DNA of 64,000 bases from Cordilura impudica (GCA_963682025.1 OY821518.1:123032800-123096799), one strand, 5' to 3'. Shown: positions 34,151 to 45,535, counted from the first letter of the stretch. Notes: generated by a model from the letters alone, not told the origin. Numbers and translations are program-made.

Positions 34151-34659
34151 ACTCCAGGGAATGTGAAAATCTTGAAACGACTGTAATATCCTACCAGAAG
34201 ACTTTTGTAAGTTGGTGTTTCAACGCAAGAGATGGTACAAAAAGTTGTTCCTGACATAACGTACATAAGAGGACCATCTCTTACGGGAGCAGGTATCAAC
34301 TTACAATCTCCCTGTTTTTCTCATAGACAATTATCTGTCGCCTGCTACAGAGTTGGGAGCCAGCACAAGCTTTTCGTATATGCACCAGAAGGAAAAACCA
34401 GAATTGCTGTATGTCCGCAAGCTCTAGAATAGCTAAAATTCGTAACTTTTAGTCATAGTACACTCAAAATATCCATGCTAGGTTGTAGTGGTAAGCATGC
34501 GCTCAGCACTTAGCCCCCAATGCACAAATTCCCCAAAAATGAACAAATTCCCAAATTTTTAAATAAAGGTCCCCAAAAGAAATGAACAAAATCTCCATAC
34601 TGTTATCATTAATGTATTTAAAATCTGTATTCTTTTCAATAGCATAATTTCGGTACGCG

Positions 34660-35125
34660 AAAGTGGGGCGCGGCGCGCGGATGCGACGCGATGCGCTCGC
34701 GGAACACAGCTGCGCTCATATATCGGATTATCTGAAAAATAACATTTGGCAATTAAAATAGATTGACAACAACTGCGCGGTAGCACTGGTGTGGCTTCCA
34801 AACGCGTGGAAGCGGCGCGCGGACGCGGACGCGACTCGCTCGCGAACACAGCTCAGCTAAAGTATTGCAATGATCTGAAAAATGTATTTTGGCGATTAAA
34901 ATAAGTTGACGACAACTGCGCAGAAGCACGTGTGTAGCTGCCAAACGCGTGGAAGGGCGCGCGGACGCGGACGCGACGCGCCCACGGAACACATCTCAGC
35001 TGAAATATAGGAATGTTCTGAAAAATATATTTTGGGATTCAAATAAATTGACGACAACAGCGCGGCAGCACGGGTGTAGCTGCCAAACGCGCGGACGCGG
35101 ACGCGATTCGCTCGCGGGACACAGC
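34660..35125 (-). repeat. CpG-rich module array inside family A copy 3
   Basis: Four units of about 135-140 bp, with ACACAGCT-type ends near 34706, 34846, 34988 and 35121. Each joins a GCGCGGACGCGGACGCGAC-like stretch to an AT-rich half with AAAATA and GCAATGATCTGAAAAAT. These are homologous to units at 23951-24300. Confidence 0.8.
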
Positions 35126-35717
35126 TCAATGAAAAGTCCTATGATAAATGTTATCTACATCTACGTATGTGCAATAATTACCTGTTGATCAAAATAGGCC
35201 ACACATATACTATAAGCAGTTGCTTAAAGAAACATTGCAGCACAATTTTAAACGTCGCATTCATTTTCCGTTTTTCTTTGACATCTCTGCTCAATGATGA
35301 TCACTTTTTGAATAAAGTCATTCAAATTTTAAAAGTTCTGATTCTTTTAATTTGCAAACGATTCCGTTATATTTGATGTTTACAAAATAAGTAAAATTCA
35401 AAAAAAAAAACTTAAGTCGGTTTCGCAGCTTATTTTTGAAGTATTTTTGCTGTAGCATCTTATAAAAAAAAGTTCTGAATTAAAAAATCACAAAATTTTA
35501 AATTGAAATAAAACATGAATTTGTTCCCCCCCCAAAAACGGAATATTTTCACCATAAACAAATTCCCCAATCCCATACAAATTTTTTGGGAGTAAGTTAA
35601 TTTTTTTGAGGCATGCTTCATCGGGGACTTAGTACTCAGCGCCTGGTAAGCATAGTGAACCATTTTTCAAGTCAAAGCCCATTGGATCCCGGGCAAGACC
35701 GGTTAAAAACAGCTAGT

Positions 35718-37005
35718 AGTAATATAATATGGGATTTCCGCTTGAGTTTTCAAGAAAAGAACATTTTGCTAACGAATTAAGTATTCTAGTTTCTATTAAA
35801 AAGCTCCAGTGGCAAAAAAAATATGTCTGAAAACGCAATTGAAATCTTTTCTGTTTTTCGTTATTATCTTAGCTGTGATTGTTGTTGTTGTTGCTATTTT
35901 GAATGTAAAATAATTTGAATGTGAATAATGTCGAATTTCAAACTCTAAAAATTTTTTACAATAATAAGACAAATTTCAGAAAAGTACAAATGTTAGCTTC
36001 TTGCAAAGTTGCAAAACACCTTAAACATTTTGAACGCTTAATGCTGCAAAATTTGGCTAAGTGAATTTTCAGCCCACTCTAATGTATGTACTTCAATAGA
36101 AAGACGTAAATTAATATTAATGTTTTCCTTTTACAGTATTTTGAATATTATTGGATGTGCATTATTGTCATTAGGTCAATTATCTAAAGAAGCTCAAGAA
36201 CCTCGAAATAAAGAATTTAAAAATTACAGATAATACTATTCTCATAAATGCATTTGGGGAAAGTCAAATGAAGATACATATATGTAATAGGTTTCTTCTT
36301 AGCTCAGATCCTTTAATTACCACTAAAAGCAAAAAAAGATGCAAAAAAATATATAAGATTTCTGATGAAGAAGAAAGATTTTCTTTTTATTTTCACATTA
36401 GATAAGATTAATTTACTAACTTTTAATAGAAAGAAATTTGTAAAGAAAATTTGGTTGAATCTAAAATAAGGGAACTTTCTTATACGAACTTTTCTTGGAC
36501 AATTTTGACATGTCGGATATAATGGGACTTTTAAAAAACAAGGCGAAATTTTTAGTATGCAAACATTTGTCATTGCATATTAAACACTATAAATAAGCTA
36601 TACAGAACATCGAAAAACTTCAAAATATTTGCATAACTGCATAATCGCTACAAAAAATCACGAACGGCTTTGCTTTATTTAAAATAAAGACTGTTTCAAC
36701 CTTCTTTAAATATTGTTTAAAGAAACCATCCAAAGGTAAAACAGAATTCGCATATCAGCACCATTTAGAATTTAGTACACAATATTTCCAGATTGTGTTA
36801 ACCAACACTCATGGTAAGTATCTCATTTCAAAGATCACATTCAATAGTATTTTTACATATTTTGTGCTTTTCTTACATATTTTTTCATGATATTTTTGAA
36901 TTTCTATTTTACTCTATTGGGGTTTTTTTTTTTGGACAGAGCATAGAATACATTTACTATACATTATATGTTCTTATAAAGATATTAAATTATGTAAATT
37001 TGTTT
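35718..37005. other. Intergenic DNA, no gene seen
   Basis: AT-rich unique-looking sequence. Short hydrophobic or Lys-rich frames (for example 36313-36573 minus) have no family signature. Confidence 0.45.
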
Positions 37006-37009
37006 TTAT

Positions 37010-37200
37010 ACCCTATACCACTTTGTGGTCAAGGTATGATTAGTTGGTGCTACTATTTGTAACTATCAAATATATATGACCGCGATACATCGATCCACTA
37101 AGAAACACTTTCCGGGTCGATTTAGCGATTTCCGTCCATCCGTCTGTCTTTGTATCTGTGTGTCCATATCAAATATGTAATAAAACTACAAGTGCAAATA
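37010..37200 (+). repeat. Dispersed repeat family D, truncated copy
   Basis: It shows the family start TATACCCTATACCACTTTGT, a TTTCCGTCCATCCGTCTGTC run and the following TGTGTGTCCAT block. It then breaks off exactly where the family H transposon end begins (37203). Confidence 0.7.
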
Positions 37201-37202
37201 TA

Positions 37203-37460
37203 TATATGGGGCGTTTGTTGTCAAGTGAAACAACTTTTGAAACCAAGGTCTTCCGATCGGGATGGAATTTGCACCAAGGTTAGTCCTACTGGATAATAGT
37301 TCAGAAACAATTTTTCCACAAGATCGGTCAAGAACTCTCTAAGAGGGGTTCAAAATTTTGGCCAAAAATATGTTTTTTCTCATCCATGTAACTCATTGCC
37401 TATAGTTCTTAGCAAAATTTGTACCAAATAGTTTAGATAGCTATTTCTTCAGTCTTTCGA
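37203..37460 (+). repeat. Transposon end, family H, copy 2
   Basis: It starts GGGGCGTTTGTTGTCAAGTG and matches 19328-19620 along its length. It sits directly upstream of the transposase relic at 37480-38230, in the position of a 5' terminal repeat. Confidence 0.65.
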
Positions 37461-37479
37461 AAAAAAAAATTACCGGATT

Positions 37480-38230
37480 TGAACTGTAATGAGCCTTGCA
37501 CTGAAGTTATTCCAGATGAAGACAAAAGTAATTCTGAGAATGATGACAGAACTGTTGATGATGATGGTGATTCTAACTTTTCAGTTGAAGGTATAAGTTC
37601 ATAGAATGAGTGTCAACATCATTATCGTAAGGATGCAGTAGAAGTTCTTGAACAAATAAAAGAGAAATACAAAACGTAACAGAGTAGAGATGAAATAATT
37701 CAACTTCTCACTCTTGTTCCCTGGACATGGAGTTGTGCAGAAATAATGACTGAGTTTGGAGCGTCTTAACCACAAGCAAGAATTGTCAAAAAAAAATTGG
37801 TTGCTGAGCGTGGAATTCTCACACTGCCAAACAAAGGGAAGGGAAAAACTTTAGATTGCGAAACTGAAGCTCTCTAGTAACTCAGTTTTATCAGCTAGAT
37901 GATATGAGTCACCTAATGCCAGGAATGAAAGACTGGGTGTCTGTACGAATCGATGGGTAGAAATTTCAAATACAGAAGAGAATGGTTCTCTGCAACATGA
38001 AAGAGTTAGTTGCAACATTTCAATCTGAGCACGAGGATGTCAAAATTGGCTTCACAAAATGTGCCCAACTGAGACAAAATCATTGAGTTTTGACAGAAAG
38101 CAGCGGAATTGACACACTATGCGTTTGCATTTACCATGAAAATGTAAAACTGATGTTGAAGGAAATCAACTTAAAGTACTTAACAGATGAAGCTTAAATA
38201 TGTGTCTTATGCAAGGTTCAGAAAATACAC
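37480..38230 (+). pseudogene. Second relic of the unnamed DDE-type transposase family
   Basis: Broken frames give VEVLEQIKEKYKT, then LLTLVPWTWSCAEIMTEFG (about 37710), which aligns with ILTILPESWTPAQIVQKFG of the first element. KKLVAERGILTLPNKGKG, MPGMKDWVSVRIDG (about 37918), VKIGFTKCAQLR (about 38040) and TLCVCIYHENVKLML (about 38117) follow. These are the N-terminal and middle blocks of the family; the GDFAE and TDGA blocks are absent. It ends where the foldback element begins (38264). Multiple stops show decay. Confidence 0.65.
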
Positions 38231-38263
38231 ACATGAAACATAGAATGTTCTGTTCAAAAGCAG

Positions 38264-40382
38264 CCAACACATATCTTTATTTTCATATCAATTATGTGCG
38301 TTTCTAAATTTTCTACGGTGCCCAACACAATCATGACTGTGTTCGTTTTAATATTTCGATATTTATACGAACATTTTTCTATCACGTATTTTTTGTTTCG
38401 AACACACATAAACCACACAGATTCGAGTGTTGCTTTATTGGAAGCTCGTGTTCTGGTACGTGTACTGAGCAAAAACAGAACATGTACAATAATTAGGTTC
38501 GAGTTCAATTATATTTTAAGTCGTGTTCTGGCTCGTGTACTAAGAAAAAACAGAACATGTACAATAATTAGGTTCGAGTTCAGTTATATTTTAAGTCGTG
38601 TTCTGGCTCGTGTACTAAGAAAAAACAAAACATGTACAATAATTAGGTTCGAGTTCAGTTATATTTTAAGTCGTGTACTGGCTCGTGTACTAAGAAAAAA
38701 TAGAACATGTACAATAAACGGGTTCGAGTTCAGTTATATTTTAAGTCGTGTTCTGGCTCGTGTACTAAGAAAAAATAGAACATGTACAATAAACAGGTTC
38801 GAGTTCAGTTATATTTTAAATTCGTGTTCTGGCTCGTGTACAGCGAAAAATTTAAACATCAGTTCGCGATCTGATACACCCCGATAAAAACGACGACTAT
38901 TGTTTCAACCAAATTTATAAAAAGTTTATTGATCCTTTTTTATGACCTACGTTGCAAATTGTTTGCAATTGTAAAATATTTTAAAATTTAATTGGCCATT
39001 TTTTTGTGATTTACGTTGAAATTATTTACAATTGTTTTAATTGACTGGTTTTTATTTTAATAAAAGATGGTAATAAAATACTTAAGACACAAAAACTGCA
39101 CACTGCACTTAAATCTTTCTTGCAGGTTTCAATCAGACATGTAAATTTTTTCGTTTCGCTATTAAAAGTTGCGTATTTTTTATAGCAAAACTTATCTCTG
39201 TTATTGCTTTCCAATTTTTTTAATTTTCACAAAATATTTGCAATTTACACAATAACACAGTACACTTATAGATCACGATCTAATGAAAACTGAACCACTT
39301 TTAATGAATAAATGACGCACGCACTCGCTATTTATTGCAAAATCAATTGCGTGAAATTGTAACACTTGCAAGCAATTGTAACGTAAGTCATAAAAAAGGG
39401 ACAATAAAATATGAAAATATTTTGTTGGGTTTTTTTTTATTGACACTCATTGTGTTTTTACGCAAAAAATCCCAAAAAATCATTGAGAAAAGGATTGTGC
39501 ATTGACACTAATTGGTTCGCAAATTAAGGGTGGGTGATTGTGTTTTTTATGAAGCAAAATTTGTTTGTATCTAAAGTTATTTGTTACCAAAAAAAAAAAA
39601 AAATATTTGCAAAAGGTCCTAACAACCCACAGGTGTGTCTTTTATGCCGCAAAATTTGGTTTTTCGTCTATGACACTAATTGGTTGCGAAAATAGGGATG
39701 GGTAATGCAAAAAAACCTAACAACCAACAAGTGTAACTTTTATGATGCAAAATAGTTATTGTGTATTAAGTAATTTATTACCATATTTTATTAAAATAAA
39801 AACCAGTCAATAAAAACAATTGTAAATAATTTCAACGTAAATCACAAAAAAATCGACAATAAAATTTTAAAATATTTGACAATTTTAAACAATTTGCAAC
39901 GCGTTGCAACGTAAGTCATAAAAAAGGGTCAATAAAATTTTAATAAATTTGGTTGAAACAATTGTCGTCGTTTTTATCTGGGTGTATCAGATCGCGAATT
40001 GATGTTTCAATTTTCGCAGTACATGAGCCAGAACACGAATTTAAAATATAACTGAACTCGAACCTGTTTATTGTACATGTTCTGTTTTTTCTTAGTACAC
40101 GAGCCAGAACACGGCTTAAAATATAACTGAACTCGAACCTGTTTATTGTACATGTTCTGTTTTTTTTTTTTTTTCAGTACACGTACCAGAACACGAACTT
40201 CAATTAAAGCAACACTCGAATCTGTGTGGTTTATGTGTGATCGAAATAAAAATACGTGATAGAAAAATGTTCGTGTAGATAACGAAATATTAAAACGAAA
40301 CACTGTCATGATGGGTTCGGCACCGTAAAAAAAATCAGAAACACACATAATTGATATGAAAATAAAAATATGTGTGTGTTGG
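38264..40382. mobile_element. Foldback element (family G) with internally repeated arms
   Basis: The left arm (38264-39080) and right arm (about 39770-40382) are inverted copies. Shared landmarks are CCAACACA, TTTATTTTCATATCAATTAT, TTTCTATCACGTATTTTT, CATAAACCACACAGATTCGA, then 75-bp tandem units, GATCTGATACACCC, AAAACGACGAC and TTTGTGATTTACGTTGAAAT. The left arm has five complete 75-bp units, the right arm about two. Inverted ends built from tandem units are the hallmark of Drosophila Foldback/Galileo-type elements; the relationship is by structure only. No coding sequence remains in the spacer. Confidence 0.75.
38446..38820 (+). repeat. Five tandem 75-bp units in the left foldback arm
   Basis: Units start at 38446, 38521, 38596, 38671 and 38746 with TCGTGTTCTGGCTCGTGTAC, and end AGTTCAGTTATATTTTAAG. 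The period is a multiple of three, so an open frame of 25-residue repeats (38294-38887) passes through; I consider that frame a by-product. Confidence 0.9.
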
Positions 40383-40439
40383 TCTAAGTTATGTTTGTTT
40401 ACATATATGTACGAGTTTTTTATTCAGTGTGTGTTTTTT

Positions 40440-40590
40440 TCTGAACTCTGGTTTTATGTGTGTATTAGTAGCAACTTTAAATGCATTTTTCCAAAAAAAA
40501 AAAAAAAAAATACAAAATTTGGTTGATAATTGAAGGTTTAAAATCGGTCACAAAAAATCGCCTTACCAATTATTTAATATTATGGATATC
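40440..40590 (-). repeat. Family F end fragment
   Basis: On the minus strand it contains GGTAAGGCGATTTTTTGTGA, then TGCATTTAAAGTTGCTACTA and ACACAC, the same order as 12150-12400 and 47655-47870. Confidence 0.55.
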
Positions 40591-40777
40591 TGTACTTGTT
40601 AAGACCTACACCCGCCACAAGGTCATTGGACAAGTACAGTAGCTAAATATTTTCAGTCACAGGCCCCATATAAAACAAAAACAGTGTTTTTTTTTACTTC
40701 AATGGTGCTTGGTAAAGAAGAAGAAGAAAGTATATATTTCAAAAATTCATAACAGCACTTATTCTTAATCGGACCGG

Positions 40778-40802
40778 TTTCTGGCATTTCAGCCTTCATC
40801 AG
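40778..40802 (-). ncRNA. Second hammerhead-ribozyme-like core
   Basis: The minus strand reads CTGATGA, AGGC, loop TGAAAT, GCC, A, GAAAC, then CGGTCCG. This matches CUGANGA, a short stem II (GGC/GCC) and GAAA. Motifs of this form are known from Penelope-like elements. No Penelope coding sequence is visible beside this one, so it may be a solo terminal fragment. Confidence 0.4.
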
Positions 40803-40859
40803 CGATTTATTGAACATTGTGATAATTGTTATGTTTTAATTGAATAGATTGTTTCTTTT

Positions 40860-41500
40860 TTATTTATAACTCAAAATCACATTCATGTATTTTTCATCAG
40901 CTCAAGAACCATGATAACCCTAAAGTTTGTATTGTAATCATATCCCTATGTCCATCTATCACCTCAACTAGTATGGTTGGGAGCTGATCAGTTTTAATCG
41001 CGATAGTCTTTAAAGAAAATGATTGTCCCATCGCAAGGAACGTTTACACCGACAGCATTTTAATTACCCTGTTTGGATCAATTGAACCACTCTGTCGTAT
41101 TTAGCACATCACTATACCGATCATAATCATATTCTGTATCGATTTAGCGATTTCCGTCCGTCTGTCTGCTTTTTAATGGACATAGTGATAGCTCGCTATC
41201 ATTTAGTGGGTCGACGATAACTTCTCGCAACCACTCTAGTACTGCCTTAGTATTTCATCAGGATGGATGGCAATCTAACGGTTTTGTCATCAGCCTCTTA
41301 TGTATTGTAGTCTCCAATTCTGCAAGTAGATTAAGTGTTCGGTGTTCCATGGCAACGATCCTACATGACGCGGCAAGTAAATGTGTGACTCCACTTACAA
41401 GTTACATTCGACTTTAATATTTCATCCGCAATATTTTCAGGTAGTAATACAACTCCGATCTTGTCATTTAAATTAATGAGCAGAACATACCATTTTACAT
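40860..41500. other. Intergenic DNA with a dispersed-repeat fragment
   Basis: A TATCGATTTAGCGATTTCCG plus CCGTCTGTCTG fragment at about 41130-41170 belongs to dispersed family D. The rest may be part of the decayed R1-like LINE found after the mariner, but I could not match it. Confidence 0.4.
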
Positions 41501-41505
41501 AATTA

Positions 41506-42725
41506 AAAGGGTGGCTCAAGAATAGTGCTGCCAAAAAACATAGTAACTGTTTTATGTGTGAGTAATGGGCTCATTTTAAAGCGAATGCTTGCGATACTGA
41601 AAAGAGGACTTAGATAGTACAGCAGTACCATTCTTTGCATGCCTTCATTTCTCTCAAAGAGAATTTGGGAGGGAGTATGGCGGCATTCCCACAAATCTGA
41701 AATGTTGGCTGAATCTGGAAATATCGTACGAAGAAAGTACCATCGAGGTACTTATGTATGTGTGAATTGAAGACACAGTCTCGGCTGAAGCATCATCAAT
41801 TCAGGCAAAAACAAACGATTCGACTCGAAACTTATCGGCGCAAATTGAAATTAGCAAACGGTCATTACAAGGGCTAATTCATGAAGACTTAAACTAATTA
41901 CCATACTAAGTCCAAACTAGAAGCAAGCTAAAACCTCTGGATTTGCCTATTCGCCTGGAATTTTGCCGAAAATTGATCGAAATGGCCGAAGAAAATACCA
42001 TAGCGATACATTGCTTATTTATGTCTGATGATGCCTATTTGTAACTAAACGGCATTGTAAGCAAGCAAAAATACCATACATGGGTCTAGTCCACAAATAC
42101 TCCATGAGATGGAACTGTACCCAGAACAAGTCACCGTGTCATGCTTGGTTCATCAAGGTGCACTGTGGGGCTTAAAATCTTTGAAAAAAAAAACAGAGTA
42201 CCAGTGACTGTCAACGTAGACCGTTATTTAAAAAATTGAAGGAGCTTTTTTTACTCAGAACTATGTTGAAGACTTGCCCGTTTCAACAGCAATTGGTTCC
42301 AACAAGATGGAGCGAAAATTCCCAAACAAATTTATATCCAGAAACTATAATTTTCGCTGGCACACAAGGTCACCTGACCAGACTACACCAGACTTTTTTT
42401 ATGGGATTCTCCCAAGCAAGAGGTGTATAAAATACAAAAGTAAACCAAGGAATTTGACTGAATTGAAGTAGTCCATTAAAATAATAATTGAGGCAATCCC
42501 GACTTCAACCTTTCATGCCGAAATGAGTAGTTTTGTGATCAGGTCATGGTCGTATGCATGGATGAACATGAAGGTAATTTACGGTCTATCATCTTAAAAA
42601 GCAATTGGCTATATATAAAGTCAATTTGAATTTTCTATACAATGAAAAAAATAACTAAATGAAATACATTGATTAAAAAAAGTTGTTTGAATTTCTTATT
42701 ATAGTCCAATTGGTGCGCCACCCTG
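41506..42725 (+). mobile_element. Decayed mariner-type transposon
   Basis: The ends AGGGTGGC and GCCACCCT form short inverted repeats, with TA on both sides as a possible target duplication. Between them is a broken transposase (41700-42590). At about 1.2 kb it has the usual size for a mariner-type element. Confidence 0.7.
41700..42590 (+). pseudogene. Mariner-type transposase pseudogene
   Basis: In order: AKTNDSTRNLSAQIEISKRS and LQGLIHEDLN (DNA-binding half), LEFCRKLIEMAEEN, LFMSDDAYL-stop-LNG with the first catalytic Asp (about 42020), VNVDRYLKN, WFQQDGA with the second catalytic Asp (about 42294), then a frameshifted RSPDQTTPDFF (about 42370) and PSKRCIKYKSKPRNLTELK. These are the catalytic-domain blocks of mariner relatives that move by cut and paste at TA. 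At least six stops or shifts make it inactive. Confidence 0.7.
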
Positions 42726-42799
42726 TAATTAGGCAACCATGTCATGTCATTAGCTGTGCCATAATAGTTCGAATTACCGTGCCTTATTTTCATCCATTT

Positions 42800-43420
42800 G
42801 GTAATGTTTGATATTACCCTATAGGTCCTTTATCATATCCTTTCAAGCGATCTTGCCATTGTCTTAATAACATTTCTCGTGCTTCTCTTCTAACACTGTT
42901 TCGCACTGTAATGTCCCCTGGAAGCATTTGTGGCTTGTGCCATATTTCAGGTCTTTCCTTAGAGCTATCATACGTAGAGCTATCATACGAATTGCAGCTA
43001 GCAGAAGACAGAACCTGTGCAAACAACGCGATATGTTAATATCGCACTTATTCGTTGAGGTTTTAATAGCAGTACAGTTGTATGTTTTCGTTTTGTTGCT
43101 ATTACGAAAGTTGAAGCAGCGTATAACACTATTTATAAGTCTTCTAGTTGAATCCCTAAATCCTCTTAAGTTGGCCATTATCTTAACTAAAGCAGATGTA
43201 GCGTGTACTATATCCACGTTCTCTTTGAATTATAGTTTGTCATCTAATTGTATACTCATTTACCGTCAGCTACCACACTGGTTGGGACTATAGTCCGCCA
43301 AGTTCGAAATACTTTGGCAGAACGCGTAACATGACCAAAGCAATATCGTCAGCATAAGCAATATCTTAGCTCTGTTCCACAATATTATAAAAGTATAAAA
43401 TTTTTGGTTCTCTTGTATTG
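42800..43420 (-). pseudogene. R1-like LINE reverse transcriptase relic
   Basis: Near 43360 the minus strand reads DIAYADDIALVMLRVLPKY, where YADD is the RT catalytic motif. Further downstream (about 42900-42820) REAREMLLRQWQDRLKG resembles the C-terminal REAR--L--WQ-RW block of R1-clade LINEs. The stretch between is frameshifted. The piggyBac element at 43461 adjoins its upstream side. Confidence 0.55.
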
Positions 43421-43744
43421 TTTGAAAAATACTCTGTTCATCGTTCCGAATATCAATTTCTTAACCCTGCTGTTAGGTTAAGCCCATTTGGTCCAATTTT
43501 TTGATTGTTTCCTTTGTAATTTTTGAACCGTGACATATAGTGACTTAATTTTTTAGCTCACGTGGTCTTTTTATAAAACCATGTTACATACAAAAATTCA
43601 AGGTTCTGACTTAAAACAGGACAGAGAAAAATAAAAAATTACGAATCTTAGGATAAGGGACCATTTGGTCCATAGTATATTTTCTTTGATTTTTTTTACA
43701 TTTATTTAAAAAAAAGTATTTATTACTTGGTTTTATAATAATTG

Positions 43745-45226
43745 TCATTGCATTATAAGAAGCATGTTTTTTGGTTAGTTTTGAAAATAAACTTGTTGCA
43801 AATCAAGCATTTCTTATCAGACTTAGACTTGCAGCAACTACAAATTCCACGCTTTCGACCCCTGAATTAAAGTATTATATGAAGAGGCCACTGGAACTAT
43901 GCATGGTGATCGTATTTCAGTCAATAACTGTGCTGAGAACTATTGTTGAGTTAATCTAGTCCGCTTTATCATATACACGTTAGCCAGAGAAAGTGATAGT
44001 TGCCGCAAAAACTCTGGTCTCCTGCGATTCCGATCAGCTGGAGCCCATGAAACGCCGATTTAAGAAAATATTATGTACGCATTCAATGCGGATATATCAA
44101 GTATGTTTGCAAATACAATGTTTGGCCATCGATTTGTTTTGCGTTTTGTGCTGTAGGAACCAACCATTTGATCAGCAGTATCTACGCCACCTAAAAGAGG
44201 AAGTATTAAAAATTATTGGAGAACAATCCACTCTCATCAACTGCAACTGTCTTGTGCATTGAACTAACAAATGTTGTTGCTTTGTTTTTGTGGCTGAATG
44301 CAAATGTAGAATGGCACAAAGAGATTTTTTTGACAGTCAGCAATTTCGGAGAAATTAATGGTTTATTTTTGCGGTTTTGGTTCTTTTCAGGCTGTGCATT
44401 TCTAGGATCACCAAAGTATGGTTGTATTTTCCACACGTAGTCTGACTTAGAGTCCACCGATAGCCAAAATTTCAAACCATATTTTCCTAATTTTGATGAC
44501 ATAAACTGTCGAAAACTACATCGCTCCCTGAATGCAACAAGTTGCTCTTCAGTGGTGACATTTTCGTGACAATTGTAAAATTTTGGAAGAAGTTGATCGC
44601 AATGGTCACACAGTTCACGAATAGGAACAAATTTATCGCAACTACGCATTTGTCGTCGACTCAAAACATCATCGAAACGGATGGCACCATTAATCATATG
44701 AAATATATCTTCAGACATAATTGCTCGGAAATTGGGGCGACAAAATTTTGTATCAAATAAACCATGAACATCTTCATTTTTTCCTTCCACTTTCAGTAAT
44801 AGATTTTATATTACCCAACTATTTTGCTGAAATAAAAAAACAAGATTATACATACCGACGTCTTCATCAATATCTTTCCACTTGCCAGAAAACTTGACAC
44901 TGCTGTACTTATTAGTATTTTCGATGATAATTCATTCTATTGGAGGCGTAAAAAACAGCAAAAAAGCTGCCAGAATGTCGTTGCATCTCGACACTGCAAA
45001 CCGAGTTGGTCCTGGTTGCGTTGAGATAATATTCTCAGCCGTAGCTACAATAGGCTGAGGTAATGGAGTGGCACTCCAAACCATTATGTTTTTAGCAATA
45101 AAAAAAGGATCAACAGAGCTAGCTGCTGCTAGGACGGGGTCCCGGGTTCAAATTCTGAATCTGAAATATCGGAATCACTTTCTGCATTGAGCAGTTCTCG
45201 TATCTGATCTTCATTCAAGTTTGCCA
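43745..45226 (-). pseudogene. piggyBac transposase pseudogene
   Basis: The start MANLNEDQIRELLNAESDSD (45226) is an acidic N-terminus typical of the family, followed by a stop after FEPGTPS. The core frame (44790-44206) reads AIMSEDIFHMINGAIRFDD, CDKFVPIRELCDHC, TTEEQLVAFRERCSFRQFM, and SKLGKYGLKFWLSVDSKSDY. The last contains the first catalytic Asp region of DDE_Tnp_1_7 domains. SSMHKTVAVDES follows. After frameshifts the C-terminal Cys-rich finger appears as RKRGICSCC and KKCLICNK (about 43850-43790). All domains are traceable but stops and shifts make it inactive. Confidence 0.88.
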
Positions 45227-45314
45227 TGTCGTAAGTAAAACACGTCTGAACTATTGAAAACAACTCACAAAATGAACCAAGCAGTACAAATATTTGTGCT
45301 TCTTAACAAAAAAA

Positions 45315-45535
45315 TCAAAAAAGGGGGATCCCACAATTGTCTTTTACATATTTTATCTATGTTGATTAAAAAAACAACAAAAAAGGGGAATCCCACACTT
45401 GTTTTTTACATTAGCTGTTTATGTTGAATAAAGAAAAATGCAAAAAAGGGGAACCCGACAATTGTGTCTTACATTAGCTATCCTGAGTAAAGGAAAATGC
45501 AAAAAGGGGAATCCCTCAACAAATTTTTACATTAG
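45315..45535 (+). repeat. Four tandem units of about 62 bp inside the piggyBac element
   Basis: AAAAAGGGGAATCCCACA followed by TTTTACATTAGCT and a GTTGAATAAAG-like end recurs at about 45320, 45380, 45444 and 45503. It lies upstream of the transposase start, where subterminal repeats could bind transposase; that role is speculation. Confidence 0.75.

Larger units (their letters stand above)
32875..35717 (-). repeat. Family A modular repeat, copy 3 (minus), interrupted
   Basis: It opens like copy 2 (TATATATAAAATTAATTTTC, GTTTGTTTG) and closes GGTTAAAAACAGCTAGT. Only about three 155-bp-type modules remain (boxes near 33139, 33280 and 33379). A foreign segment (about 33483-34440) follows, then four CpG-rich units (34660-35125) and the head region to 35717. 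Confidence 0.75.

Noticed and set aside
34559..35129. Arg/Ala-rich open frames on both strands
   Set aside because: They result from CpG-rich tandem units of family A copy 3; reading frames are not shared between homologous copies.
38490..38520. GGTTCGAGTTC as a tRNA B box
   Set aside because: No A box or cloverleaf could be found around it, and the word is part of the 75-bp foldback repeat.
38294..38887. 197-codon open frame with five 25-residue repeats
   Set aside because: The 75-bp DNA repeat of the foldback arm is a multiple of three, which keeps a frame open by arithmetic. The inverted arm encodes nothing equivalent.
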